Positions 1 through 8,373 of a stretch of DNA of 64,000 nt are shown piece by piece. This DNA comes from Jiangella alkaliphila (lineage in GTDB: Bacteria > Actinomycetota > Actinomycetes > Jiangellales > Jiangellaceae), in contig NZ_LT629791.1 of the NCBI RefSeq assembly GCF_900105925.1, positions 1,054,001 to 1,118,000 on the forward strand, written 5' to 3'. A program made the position numbers and the translations under genes. Each line of letters begins with the position of its first letter. Position 1 is the first letter of the stretch. The notes under the pieces were generated by a model, which saw only the letters and a program-made list of their open reading frames with translations, was not told the origin of the DNA and did no database searches.

Positions 1-398
1 TCGGCGATCCAGTTGTAGGCGGCCGGGTCGTTGTGGCAGACGAGCTCGCCGTCGGCCAGCGCGCGGCGCCCGTGCCGCCACGTCACCTCGCCCGCCGGCC
101 GGTAGCCGGCCACCGCGTCGTGGAAGCGGCGCAGCCAGCTGACCCCGTCGGCCAGCAGCGCCTCACCGACGACCTCGTCGCGGGCGATGCTGCGGCCGGG
201 GATCAGCCCCAGCACCTCGCGGCCCTGCTCGTCGACCCCATGGACCGCGGGGACGCCGTCCAGTCCGGCGGCCCGCAACGCGTCCAGCAGCGCGTGCACC
301 GCCGGCGTCCACGGCCCGGTCGGCCGCCGCACGGTGTCGCCGACGCGCACGGCCCCACCGACCCGGCCACCCGGCAACGGCGTCTCGGCCTCGCTCAC
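1..398 (-). CDS. Aminoglycoside-phosphotransferase-fold protein (partial, C-terminus off the window)
   Basis: Reading the minus strand from a GTG at 398 gives 132 codons that stay open to the window edge. The protein has the kinase-like fold of aminoglycoside/choline phosphotransferases: a linker region (GLIPGRSIARDEVVGEALL, about residues 64-82), a helix SWLRRFHDAV, and a catalytic loop VCHNDPAAYNWI near residues 120-131 that matches the HxD...N signature. Such enzymes use ATP to phosphorylate small hydroxylated compounds, but the substrate cannot be read from sequence. The rest of the C-lobe, including the DxD metal site, lies outside the window. No clear ribosome binding site precedes the GTG, so the start is uncertain. 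It is transcribed away from the neighbouring tRNA-Ser. Confidence 0.72.
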   Translation of the reverse strand, partial: MSEAETPLPGGRVGGAVRVGDTVRRPTGPWTPAVHALLDALRAAGLDGVPAVHGVDEQGREVLGLIPGRSIARDEVVGEALLADGVSWLRRFHDAVAGYRPAGEVTWRHGRRALADGELVCHNDPAAYNWIA

Positions 399-445
399 CG
401 GCCCGATGCTGCCACACGCCGGACATGGCACACTTGCACCTGCCT

Positions 446-538
446 GGAGGGCTGCCGGAGTGGCCGAACGGGGAACTCTTGAAAAGTTCTAGGGCGGGGC
501 CCTCTCCGTCCTCATGGGTTCGAATCCCATGCCCTCCG
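446..538 (+). tRNA. tRNA-Ser(UGA)
   Basis: The acceptor arm GGAGGGC (446-452) pairs with GCCCTCC (531-537). A five-base anticodon stem closes the loop CTTGAAA, giving anticodon TGA at 480-482. A long variable arm follows, as in all tRNA-Ser, and the T-arm carries GGGTTCGAATCCC. The discriminator is G at 538 and CCA is not encoded. It reads UCA (and other UCN) codons. The next coding frame begins almost immediately downstream. Confidence 0.95.
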
Positions 539-539
539 C

Positions 540-2195
540 TTGGACCCGCGCACCGACCCCATCGACCGCGTCGCCGACCTCGTGTCGGGACTCGGCATCG
601 GCGCGCGCCCGGTGCGTGCGGCGCTGGCCGCCCTGGTCGCCGGGTCCGTCACGCTCGACGACCTCGTCCGCCGGTTCGCGCTGCCGCGGCGGCTGGCCGA
701 GGCGCTGCTCGACGCGCTGGGCGGCGACCTCACGACGTCCGGCAGTCGGTCGGCGGGGGTGCGGGCCGACGCGCGGGTGCGGTACCGCGAGCGGTTCGGA
801 CTGGACCGCCTGGAGCGGCCCCAACTCCCGGGTCCGGTCGACGCGCTGCCGGCCGACGACGTCGCGCGGCGCATCGCGGAGGTCGTCGCCGCCGCACCGG
901 CCGCCGTCCAAGCGCTCGACCACGTGCCCGCGACGCGGGTCACCGCGCTGCGCCGCGCGCTGTGGCTGGACGGCACCTTCGACCTCGACGGCGCGACGCT
1001 GGTGTGCGTCGGCGACCACGACCTGACGTCCGTCGCGGTGTGCCTGGTCAACCCGCGGGTGAACGTCGTGGTCGCGGACCTCGACGAGGACCTGCTCGCG
1101 TACGTCGACCAGCAGGCCGCGGCGCTGGACCTGCCGATCCGCACCGCCTACGCGGACTTCCGGGCCGGGCTGCCGTCGGCCGCGCGCGAGGTGGGCGACC
1201 TCGTCTTCACCGACCCGCCCTATACGCCCGAGGGCGTGCGCCTCTTCCTCACCCGCGGCCTGGAGAGCCTGCGCGACCGCGCGAACGGCCGGCTGGTCCT
1301 GGCCTACGGGTACGGACGGCACCAGCCGGCGCTGGGGCTGAAGGTCCAGCGTGAGCTCGTCGGGCTGTCGCTGGCCACCGAGGCGATCCTGCCGCACTTC
1401 AACCGCTACGACGGCGCGCAGGCCATCGGCAGCGCCAGCGACCTCTACGTCTGCCAGCCGACGGCCGCGACGTGGAAGGCGCTGCCGCGCGCGGCGCAGG
1501 AGGCCGTCACGATCTACACGCACGGTCCCCAGTCGCTCGAGGGCGGCCGGCCCGACGCCGAGGACGTCATGACGACGCTGCTCGAGGCCGCCGCCGGGCC
1601 CGAGTCGCTGGACGTCGGCGCGGTCGTCGCGCTGCGGCGTCCGCCGGGCGGCATCGCACTCGGCGACGTGTTCGCCGGGCGGGCCGCGGCCGCCGTTCCG
1701 AACGCCCGCTCGGCCGCGGTCGCCGTCCACCTCGTCGGCGACCCGAGCACCTGGCTGCTCCGCACGCTGCTGGCCCTGGACGTGCGGCGGCTGGCGGTCG
1801 CCGTCCAGAACGCCCATCCGGCCGTGACGTCGCAGGCTGGCCAGCAGGAGCTGCAGCGGCTGGTCGGCGCGAAGTGGCGGCTCCGGTTCCGGCGCAGCAC
1901 CCCTGACTCGCGGCACGCCATCGTCGAGGCGGCCGAGGTCGACGCGGCGGATCTCGCGCCCGCCGACGTCGCGCGGCGGTTCCTGCTCGACAACGGCCAC
2001 CGGCGCCTCGGCACCGCCTGGCGCGACGCCCTGATCAAGGGCAGCCGGCGCACGGGCGGCGAGCCGCTCGGCAAGGACGAGGCCCGGCGCATCGTCGACG
2101 AGTCCGGGCTGCCGGCCCACGTGCTCGACAGCCCGCTGATCGAGCTTCCCGCGCACCGCATCGCTTCGATCATCGCCGGCCTCGACGCGAATTGA
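540..2195 (+). CDS. Bis-aminopropyl spermidine synthase (BpsA)-family protein
   Basis: This 551-residue protein resembles the branched-chain polyamine synthase BpsA/DUF43 family, which adds aminopropyl groups to spermidine. It has a winged-helix-like N-terminus, a Rossmann part (TLVCVGDHDLTSVAVCLVNP, about residues 153-172), the methyltransferase-like catalytic motif LVFTDPPYTPEG near residue 222, and a family block around LPHFNRYDGAQAIGSASDLY. Archaeal BpsA is about 350 residues, so roughly 190 extra C-terminal residues are present. The start is unsure: the TTG at 540 lies two bases after the tRNA-Ser discriminator with no visible ribosome binding site, and an in-frame GTG at 582 is an alternative. 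Family assignment is good; the substrate in a bacterium is inferred. Confidence 0.75.
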   Translation: MDPRTDPIDRVADLVSGLGIGARPVRAALAALVAGSVTLDDLVRRFALPRRLAEALLDALGGDLTTSGSRSAGVRADARVRYRERFGLDRLERPQLPGPVDALPADDVARRIAEVVAAAPAAVQALDHVPATRVTALRRALWLDGTFDLDGATLVCVGDHDLTSVAVCLVNPRVNVVVADLDEDLLAYVDQQAAALDLPIRTAYADFRAGLPSAAREVGDLVFTDPPYTPEGVRLFLTRGLESLRDRANGRLVLAYGYGRHQPALGLKVQRELVGLSLATEAILPHFNRYDGAQAIGSASDLYVCQPTAATWKALPRAAQEAVTIYTHGPQSLEGGRPDAEDVMTTLLEAAAGPESLDVGAVVALRRPPGGIALGDVFAGRAAAAVPNARSAAVAVHLVGDPSTWLLRTLLALDVRRLAVAVQNAHPAVTSQAGQQELQRLVGAKWRLRFRRSTPDSRHAIVEAAEVDAADLAPADVARRFLLDNGHRRLGTAWRDALIKGSRRTGGEPLGKDEARRIVDESGLPAHVLDSPLIELPAHRIASIIAGLDAN

Positions 2196-2361
2196 TCGTT
2201 TTCGCCCTCCTCGCACCGTTGTGATCGCTAGCCTGGATGCAGGTCACGGAGGTTTTCGATCGTGCTGCGCGGCGAGTTTGCTCGCGACATCACTATCGGT
2301 CAGGCATCCTTGACATGGGTGGGATGCGCCGGGGCGGCGCACGACAGACAGGTAGGAGACC

Positions 2362-2538
2362 ATGAGCGCACAAGTGGCCATCGTCTGCGACCAATGCGGC
2401 GATCTGGGGACCCTGGGGTCGACGCCACACCATGCTCGCGCGACGCTCTCCGGCTGGACCCGGCGGCACGGGCTCGACCTGTGCCCGCTGTGCCGGATCA
2501 TCGCCGAGAACCGCGCCCGGCTGGCGTCCACAGCCTGA
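2362..2538 (+). CDS. Small two-CxxC (zinc-ribbon-like) protein
   Basis: A 58-residue open frame starts at ATG 2362 behind a good ribosome binding site (GGTAGGAG, 2351-2358). It has two knuckles, CDQCG near residues 9-13 and CPLCR near residues 41-45, separated by a basic helix-like stretch (ATLSGWTRRHG). This spacing suits a small zinc ribbon that binds nucleic acid or a protein partner. I do not recognise a named family. It stands alone between the BpsA-like gene and a membrane-protein gene, and a TTGACA-like -35 hexamer is visible at 2309-2314. Confidence 0.65.
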   Translation: MSAQVAIVCDQCGDLGTLGSTPHHARATLSGWTRRHGLDLCPLCRIIAENRARLASTA

Positions 2539-2627
2539 CTCAACATTTGGGGACTGACGTCAGACCTTGCGGTCGGCTACCATCCCTCTACGCGGGCTGA
2601 CCTGCGCTCGCGTGACACACTGGGTCC

Positions 2628-3104
2628 GTGACACGCACGGTCTACGGCCCACCGACCCAGCTCGCGGTCCGCGGCATCGGAGTGGGCGCCGCCGGCCTCG
2701 GCCTGGTCACCATCGCGCTGACGATCGTGCTCGCGGCCGACCCCGCCGGCTGGCTGCGCGGCACGCTGCTGGTGCTGCTGGCGCTGGCCGCGGTCGTGTC
2801 GCTGGTCATCCTGCTCGTCGGTGTGCTGCGGGTGTTCGGCCGCGGCACCCGGCTGGTGCTCGACGACGACGGGTTCGTCAACGCGACGGGGTTCGGCGTC
2901 GGGCGGCGGGTGCCGTGGCGCGACGTCCGCAAGGTGCAGACCGACGGCGCCATCGTCTCCGTCGACCTCTCCGGCGGCCGGCAGAGCCTCATCCGCACCA
3001 CGTCCATCGACGTCGAGCCGCGGGTGCTGGCCCGTGAGCTGCGCGGACGGCTCAACCAGGACCGCGGCTACCGGCCGTTGTCGGGCCAGGACGAGGCGCG
3101 CTGA
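2628..3104 (+). CDS. Two-TM membrane protein with PH-like domain
   Basis: The 158-residue protein starts at GTG 2628. Two hydrophobic segments (about residues 13-38 and 43-67) form a hairpin. They are followed by a cytoplasmic beta-rich region (TRLVLDDDGFVNATG...VPWRDVRKVQTDG...) of the kind called bacterial PH or YdbS-like domains in small actinobacterial membrane proteins. The function is unknown. The next gene, a lipoprotein, begins 38 nt downstream on the same strand, so the two could share a transcript. Confidence 0.65.
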   Translation: MTRTVYGPPTQLAVRGIGVGAAGLGLVTIALTIVLAADPAGWLRGTLLVLLALAAVVSLVILLVGVLRVFGRGTRLVLDDDGFVNATGFGVGRRVPWRDVRKVQTDGAIVSVDLSGGRQSLIRTTSIDVEPRVLARELRGRLNQDRGYRPLSGQDEAR

Positions 3105-3142
3105 ACGCATGGCTGTCCGGGCCGCCGGGCACACTGGGATGA

Positions 3143-4174
3143 GTGCGTAGATCTCTGATCCTGCTGACGATCGCCGTCCTGGCGACGGCCGGGTGCGCCG
3201 CCGGGCCCGGCGGCGCCGGCGACGGACGCACCCCGGTCGCGCCGTGGGCAGCGGGCGACCCGACGGAATCGACGTCACAGTCACCCCCGCTGGACCCGGG
3301 CCGTCCACCCGCCGCGAGCCGAACGCCGTCGCCGTCCCCCAGTTCGACACCCACACCGAGCCCGACGCCCACGCCGCCGGCCACCCTGCCCGGCGGCGGG
3401 ACGACGATCCTGCCCGAGCACCGGCTGGTCGGGTTCGCCGGCGGCCGCTCACCGGCGTTCGGGCGGCTGGTCCCGGAGGGCCTCGACGCCGCGGCCGAGC
3501 AGATCGACGCGATCGCCGCCTCGTACACCGGCGACGGGCGCAGCGTGCTGCCGGTATTCGAGCTGATCACCGTCGTCGCCCACGGGTCGCCGGCGGCCGA
3601 CGGGCTGTACCGCACGCACGAGCCCGATGACGTCATCGCGGCGTACCTGGCGGCGGCCCGGCGCCACGGCGCCCTGCTGCTGCTCAACGTCCAGCCCGGG
3701 CGGGCCGGCTTCCTCGACGAGGTGGCCCGGCTGGAGCCGTGGCTGACCGAGCCCGACGTCGGGCTGGCGCTGGACCCGGAGTGGGCGGTCGGGCCGGACG
3801 AGGTCCCGGGCGACGTCTACGGCAGTACGACCGGCGCCGAGCTGGACTCCGTCGCCGCCTACCTGTCGACGCTGGTCGCCGCGCACGACCTGCCCGAGAA
3901 GGTCATGGTGTTCCACCAGGTGCACGCGTCGGTCGTCCTCGACGAGGCCGCGTTGCTGCCGCACCCGGGCGTCGTCACCATCAAGAGCGTCGACGGCATC
4001 GGCAACCGCGCGGAGAAGGAGCGGACCTGGACCACGCTCATGCGCACGAAGCCGCCGCACGTCGCCGCCGGCTTCAAGCTGTTCTTCGAGGAGGACGCCG
4101 CGCGGGGGCCGCTGATGACACCCGCCGAGGTGCTCGCGCTGCTGCCGACGCCTGACTACGTGCTGTACGAGTGA
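3143..4174 (+). CDS. Secreted lipoprotein, unknown function
   Basis: The 343-residue protein starts at GTG 3143 with a lipoprotein signal peptide (MRRSLILLTIAVLATAGC) whose lipobox ends at Cys18. A Pro/Ser/Thr-rich linker spans about residues 45-85, followed by a globular domain of about 255 residues containing LLLNVQPGRAGFLDEV, LALDPEWAVG and KVMVFHQVH. The alternating beta/alpha pattern with acidic residues suggests a TIM-barrel, glycoside-hydrolase-like fold, but this is inference and no catalytic pair is identified. The protein should be anchored on the outer face of the membrane. It converges on the LCP gene with a one-base gap between stop codons. Confidence 0.7.
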   Translation: MRRSLILLTIAVLATAGCAAGPGGAGDGRTPVAPWAAGDPTESTSQSPPLDPGRPPAASRTPSPSPSSTPTPSPTPTPPATLPGGGTTILPEHRLVGFAGGRSPAFGRLVPEGLDAAAEQIDAIAASYTGDGRSVLPVFELITVVAHGSPAADGLYRTHEPDDVIAAYLAAARRHGALLLLNVQPGRAGFLDEVARLEPWLTEPDVGLALDPEWAVGPDEVPGDVYGSTTGAELDSVAAYLSTLVAAHDLPEKVMVFHQVHASVVLDEAALLPHPGVVTIKSVDGIGNRAEKERTWTTLMRTKPPHVAAGFKLFFEEDAARGPLMTPAEVLALLPTPDYVLYE

Positions 4175-4175
4175 G

Positions 4176-5831
4176 TCAGCAGACCGCGCCGGCGTCGACC
4201 GGCTCGTCGGCCGCGGGCTCGTCCGTCGCGCCCTCGGTCGGCTCTTCGGCCGGCTCGTCCGTCTCGCCGGAGGCCTGCTCGATGGTGGCGCCGGAGCGGT
4301 CGCTGCTGGCGTTGTCGGCGCTCTGGCCGGTCGCCTCGGTGGTGTCCTCGGGCGGCGGCGTCGTCTCGCCGGTCTCGCCGCCCTCGGGGGCGGCCGGGGT
4401 GCCGGCGAGGATCTCCTGGATGCGTGCGTGCAGCTGGTCGTAGTCGGGGTCGCTCGACGTGGTGCCCATGCTGCCGAAGAACTCGTTGTCGAGGGTCAGG
4501 CTCTCCAGCGGCTGGGTGCGGACCTTGACCATGAGCTCGATCAGCGCCGGGAACAGGTCGGCGGGCACGTCGGAGGTGATGATGTCGCCGGCCGCCGAGG
4601 CGAGGCTCTGGTACTGGCTGAGCAGCGTGGCCGGGTCGGCCTTGTCGACGATGGCGTTCATGACGCAGCGCTGCCGCTCCATGCGCTCGTAGTCGTCGCT
4701 GCCGCAGCGCGAGCGGGCGAACCAGAGCGCCTGGAAACCGTCGAGCAGCTGGTCGTCGCCCTGCTGGATGTAGCCGTTGGCCTCGGTGCAGGTGCCGTCG
4801 GGGAGGCTCTTGTTGCCCCACGGGATGTCGCGCGGCACGTCGACGGTGATGCCGCCGAGGGCGTTGACGACCGCCTCGAAGCCGGCGAGGTCGACCATGA
4901 TGAAGTAGTCGACCTCGATGCCCAGCGCGCCCTCGACCGCCCACTTGGTGGCGTCGGCGCCAGGGTCGCCGACGCCCTCGAACACCTCGGGGTGGTCGCG
5001 CGGCACGTTGGCGTAGACGGCGTTGAGCATCCACTCGAGCGGGTCGCCGCCGCCGCTGAACCCGTCGGGATAGGCCTCGGCGAGCGGCGTGCCCTCGGGG
5101 AACGGGATGCCCTGCAGGTTGCGCGGCAGCGAGATCATCGTGGTCGCGCCGGTCTCGGTGTCGATGCTGGCGACGATCTGGGTGTCCGGACGTAGTCCGG
5201 TGCGGCCCTCGCCGGCGTCGCCGCCGAGGAAGAGCACGTTCAGCCGCGGCTTGTCCGCCCACGGGTCGGAGATGTCGACGTCAGGCGTGGTGTTGCTGGC
5301 GCCGCTGGAGGAGATGTTGCCGACCAGCTCGCGCTGGGTGAATGCGTACCGGGAGCCGACCGCCATCGGCGCGACCACGACCGACGCGCAGACGATGACG
5401 ACGGCCGCGCCGGCCAGCCGCTTGCCGGTGGTCAGGCCGTCCGGCTCCAACGACCGGTGGCTGCCGAGCGCGATGAGCAGCCAGGCCACGGCGCCGGCCG
5501 CGAGCGCCGTCCCGAGGATCAGCATCATCTGGCGGTCGCCGCCGTACGACGCCAGTTCGCCGGGCGGCACGAGCACGACGACGGCGAGCCCGAAGATGAG
5601 CAGCGCGACGAGGATCACCAGCAGCGTCGTGCCGAGCCGGCGCTTGCCGGCGGCGATGAACCCGGCGCCGGGGACCAGCGAGCCGAGTGCGGTGAGCCCG
5701 ATGAAGCGGCCGTAGCGTCCGTTGCGCTCGGCCCGGCGCGTCTGCAGCCGGGAGCGTCGAGCACCTTGGCCTCGTCGTGCACGCTGCACCGGCCGGTCAC
5801 CCCTCCTTGCTCTCACGTCGTCAGCTCTCAT
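4176..5831 (-). CDS. LytR-CpsA-Psr (LCP) family protein
   Basis: The 551-residue protein has a basic cytoplasmic N-terminus, several hydrophobic segments between about residues 45 and 160, and an extracellular LCP domain (about residues 195-440). Family motifs are visible: LNVLFLGGDAGEGR, RPDTQIVASID, MISLPRN, a long inserted loop, VNALGGITVDVPRDI, and the arginine-rich ARSRCGSDDYERMERQRCVM. LCP enzymes transfer undecaprenyl-linked glycopolymers such as arabinogalactan or teichoic acid to peptidoglycan. The C-terminal 100 residues are a low-complexity Glu/Thr/Pro tail. The ATG at 5829-5831 was chosen because upstream sequence is non-coding. Confidence 0.88.
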   Translation of the reverse strand: MRADDVRARRGDRPVQRARRGQGARRSRLQTRRAERNGRYGRFIGLTALGSLVPGAGFIAAGKRRLGTTLLVILVALLIFGLAVVVLVPPGELASYGGDRQMMLILGTALAAGAVAWLLIALGSHRSLEPDGLTTGKRLAGAAVVIVCASVVVAPMAVGSRYAFTQRELVGNISSSGASNTTPDVDISDPWADKPRLNVLFLGGDAGEGRTGLRPDTQIVASIDTETGATTMISLPRNLQGIPFPEGTPLAEAYPDGFSGGGDPLEWMLNAVYANVPRDHPEVFEGVGDPGADATKWAVEGALGIEVDYFIMVDLAGFEAVVNALGGITVDVPRDIPWGNKSLPDGTCTEANGYIQQGDDQLLDGFQALWFARSRCGSDDYERMERQRCVMNAIVDKADPATLLSQYQSLASAAGDIITSDVPADLFPALIELMVKVRTQPLESLTLDNEFFGSMGTTSSDPDYDQLHARIQEILAGTPAAPEGGETGETTPPPEDTTEATGQSADNASSDRSGATIEQASGETDEPAEEPTEGATDEPAADEPVDAGAVC

Positions 5832-5953
5832 GATCCGCTCTATTCGCCGAAGCCAGGATAATCACACCTCGGCCCGGCACCGGCGGACGTCGACCCAACG
5901 CCCCTGTGTACAAGACGCCCGAACCCGCGCATAAGTTGCCTACGTGACCACGG

Positions 5954-6607
5954 TCACGGCCTCAACAACGCTCTGACGTCGGCATCTTCGACTTGGGTGA
6001 AGTCGTCGTACCACTCGCCGACCGCGAGGAACGTCGCCGGGATCTCCAGCGCGACGACCGCGTCCACGACCTCCGCCAGCTCGTCCACCGTGTCCGCCGG
6101 CCCCACCGGCACCGCCACGACGACGACGCGCGGCCCCGGTTCCGCCGTCGCGAGCAGCTCGGCCGCCGCCCTCATCGTCGCGCCCGTCGCGATCCCGTCG
6201 TCCACCAGGACGACGGTGCGGCCGGCCAGCCGCAGGGCCGGGCGGCCGCCGCGCAGGAGCCGCTGGCGTTGCTCGGCCGCGGCCTGGGCGTCGGCGAAGA
6301 CCACCTCGACCTCTGCGTCGCCGAGCCGGATGCGCCGGGCCACCTCGGCGTTCACCACCCGGTGCCCCGACGCCGTGACGGCGCCCAGCGCCAGCTCTGG
6401 CTGCCACGGCACGCCGGCCTTGCGCACCACGAGCACGTCCAGCTCGCCGCCCAGTGCCGCGGCCACCGGCGCCGCGACGGCCACCCCGCCGCGCGGCAGC
6501 CCCAGCACCAGCACGTCCCCGACGTCGCCGAGCTGCTCCTGGACCGCCGCGCCCAGCTGCTCACCAGCCTCGCGACGATCGCGCCAGGCTCGCCCGCGAG
6601 ATCTCAC
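5954..6607 (-). CDS. Phosphoribosyltransferase-family protein
   Basis: The 217-residue type I phosphoribosyltransferase-fold protein starts at GTG 6607. It has the N-terminal segment VLVLGLPRGGVAVAAPVAAALG, a hood region VRKAGVPWQPELALGAV, and the PRPP-binding loop VVLVDDGIATGATM (about residues 132-145). These short proteins recur as stand-alone enzymes or fused to hydrolases; the base they act on is not known, and some may be regulatory. It is monocistronic, divergent from the tRNA-Ser(GCU) 80 nt away. Confidence 0.8.
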   Translation of the reverse strand: MRSRGRAWRDRREAGEQLGAAVQEQLGDVGDVLVLGLPRGGVAVAAPVAAALGGELDVLVVRKAGVPWQPELALGAVTASGHRVVNAEVARRIRLGDAEVEVVFADAQAAAEQRQRLLRGGRPALRLAGRTVVLVDDGIATGATMRAAAELLATAEPGPRVVVVAVPVGPADTVDELAEVVDAVVALEIPATFLAVGEWYDDFTQVEDADVRALLRP

Positions 6608-6687
6608 ACCACCCGACTTTGCCGTCTCCGGCGCAGGAACGGTAGCCTTGCGTCGCCCGGTGTTGCACGCAGTGCTCCCTCGGGCAT

Positions 6688-6778
6688 GGAGGCGTCGCCT
6701 AGCCCGGTTTATGGCGCCCGCCTGCTAAGCGGGTTGAGGGCTCAAACCCTCTCGCGGGTTCAAATCCCGCCGCCTCCG
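6688..6778 (+). tRNA. tRNA-Ser(GCU)
   Basis: The acceptor arm GGAGGCG (6688-6694) pairs with CGCCTCC (6771-6777). The anticodon loop reads CTGCTAA, giving anticodon GCT. A long variable arm and a T-arm with GGGTTCAAATCCC are present. Discriminator G at 6778; CCA not encoded. It decodes AGC/AGU. Confidence 0.95.
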
Positions 6779-6799
6779 CACCACCAGCACCAATGCCGA

Positions 6800-6825
6800 G
6801 GGCCGGTCCGAACCAGGACCGGCCC
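6800..6825 (+). terminator. Hairpin downstream of tRNA-Ser(GCU)
   Basis: A perfect 10-bp stem (GGGCCGGTCC / GGACCGGCCC) with a 6-nt loop lies 21 nt after the tRNA. No T-run follows, which is common for actinobacterial terminators. Termination is inferred. Confidence 0.6.
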
Positions 6826-6910
6826 GACGTGCGTCCGGTCTCAATTCTGATCTCAGTTGTCAGAGTCCGCAGGGAAGCCGCACTAGGTGCAGGTCGCGAG
6901 GGCAGTCGCC

Positions 6911-7297
6911 CTAACTCAGTCGGGCGTAGAGATCGACGTTGTTGCCGTCGGGGTCGCGCACGGTCGCGATCCGATGTCCCCATGGAGCGTCGAACGGCTC
7001 GTGCGCGCTGCCTAATCCCACATCTGCTAGCTCCCGATAGATCTCGTCGACCTCGGACGGCGAGCCGAACTCGAAAGCGAGCGCGGTGTGGGCACCTCCG
7101 GTCGGTGGCGTCCAGTCCGGATAGAACACCTTGGCATTGGCTGCGTCGTCCAGCATGAGCTTGAACCCCGGCATCAACTCGCACTCGATGTGGGCGCTGG
7201 TCACGTCTCCGAAGTCGAGGCCGAGCCGCCGATAGAAGTCGACCGATGCGGCGATGTCCGAGACGATCAGCGCAAGGGCATTGGCTTGTGGTTTCAT
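6911..7297 (-). CDS. VOC (glyoxalase/bleomycin-resistance) family protein
   Basis: The 128-residue protein starts at ATG 7297. The open frame extends further upstream, but that part reads antisense to the methyltransferase gene. It has the paired beta-alpha-beta-beta-beta modules of the vicinal-oxygen-chelate fold: ALALIVSDIAASVDFYRRLGLDFG at the N-terminus and a C-terminal WGHRIATVRDPDGNNVDLYARL with the usual metal-ligand region near its end. VOC proteins bind divalent metals or bind and detoxify small molecules; the substrate is unknown. It is divergent from the methyltransferase, with about 87 nt between starts. Confidence 0.85.
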   Translation of the reverse strand: MKPQANALALIVSDIAASVDFYRRLGLDFGDVTSAHIECELMPGFKLMLDDAANAKVFYPDWTPPTGGAHTALAFEFGSPSEVDEIYRELADVGLGSAHEPFDAPWGHRIATVRDPDGNNVDLYARLS

Positions 7298-7384
7298 GCT
7301 CGCCACGGTAATGGCGAGGTCCGACAGTTGACCGCGCCATAAACGCGTGGAAGTGGTCGACGACGTCGGGCTACGGTCGGGGCC

Positions 7385-8275
7385 GTGATCTACCATCACC
7401 CGTTGGCGTACCTGGTCGGGATCGAGGGTCTGGCGCTGTTGCGGGCGTGGGCCGGTGAGCACGATCAGGCGTTCGTCGAGGCGCGGCTGGCCGAGGTACG
7501 CCGGCTGCTGGACGACGAGACGCTGGCCGGCCACGACGGCGTGGTCGTGCGTCGCGGCGACACGCTGGCAGGCTACGAGGCGTGGGCGACGACGTACGAC
7601 GAGCCGCGCAACAGCCTGTTCGACGTCGACGAGCCGGTCATGCACGCCATTCTGGACGAACTGCCGGCCGGAACGGTCCTCGACGCGGCCTGTGGCACGG
7701 GGCGGTACGCGGCGTACCTGGCCGGTCGCGGGCACCGGATCGTCGGTGTGGACAGCTCACCCGCGATGCTCGGCCGAGCCCGCACCCGAGTGCCGGACGG
7801 GACGTTCCTGAGCGGCGAGCTGCACGAGTTGCCCGTGGACGACGACTCGGTGGACATCGTGGTCTGCGCCTTGGCGCTGGTCCACGTCCCGTCGCTGGCC
7901 CCGGTGATGGCAGAGTTCGCCCGCGTGCTGCGCCCCGGAGGGCACCTGGTCATCTCCGACGTCCACCGCGACCTCGTGCTGCTGGGCTCGGTCGTCCACT
8001 CGCCCGGACCGGCCGGCGAGCCGGGCGTCACGCCGACCTACCGACACCTCACCGGCGACTACCTTCGCGCGGCGCTGCCGGCCGGGTTCCAGGTCCGGCG
8101 CTGTGAGGAACCCCGGCCCGCGACGCCGGACCAACCGGTCCCGCCGCCCGCGGAGGCCGCCGCCATCGGCGACTGGGCGGACTGGCCGTGGACCCTGCTG
8201 CCCGTGGTTCCCGCGGTGGTCCGGGCCGTGTGGGACAAGCCGTCCACCGTCATCTGGCACTTCCAGCTCTCGTGA
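7385..8275 (+). CDS. Class I SAM-dependent methyltransferase
   Basis: The 296-residue protein starts at GTG 7385. An N-terminal helical region of about 75 residues (MIYHHPLAYLVGIEGLALLRAW) precedes the Rossmann methyltransferase core. Motif I is VLDAACGTGRYAAYLA (about residues 98-113), followed by the acidic ribose-binding residue in IVGVDSSPAML, SVDIVVCALALVHV, and the motif LRPGGHLVISD. The fold matches UbiE/small-molecule methyltransferases. The acceptor is unknown. It is a single gene divergent from the VOC protein. Confidence 0.85.
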   Translation: MIYHHPLAYLVGIEGLALLRAWAGEHDQAFVEARLAEVRRLLDDETLAGHDGVVVRRGDTLAGYEAWATTYDEPRNSLFDVDEPVMHAILDELPAGTVLDAACGTGRYAAYLAGRGHRIVGVDSSPAMLGRARTRVPDGTFLSGELHELPVDDDSVDIVVCALALVHVPSLAPVMAEFARVLRPGGHLVISDVHRDLVLLGSVVHSPGPAGEPGVTPTYRHLTGDYLRAALPAGFQVRRCEEPRPATPDQPVPPPAEAAAIGDWADWPWTLLPVVPAVVRAVWDKPSTVIWHFQLS

Positions 8276-8373
8276 GTCGTTCCTCGACCGTTACCCGCTC
8301 AGCCATCGAGTCTCACCTGGACTGTTGCTAGTGTCGGGACCGCTTTCGACGTGCTCACGAGAGGCATCCGCAG

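Noticed and set aside
489-2216. A 575-codon minus-strand open frame opposite the BpsA-like gene
   Set aside because: Exact antisense of a gene with clear motifs; no start signal or domain.
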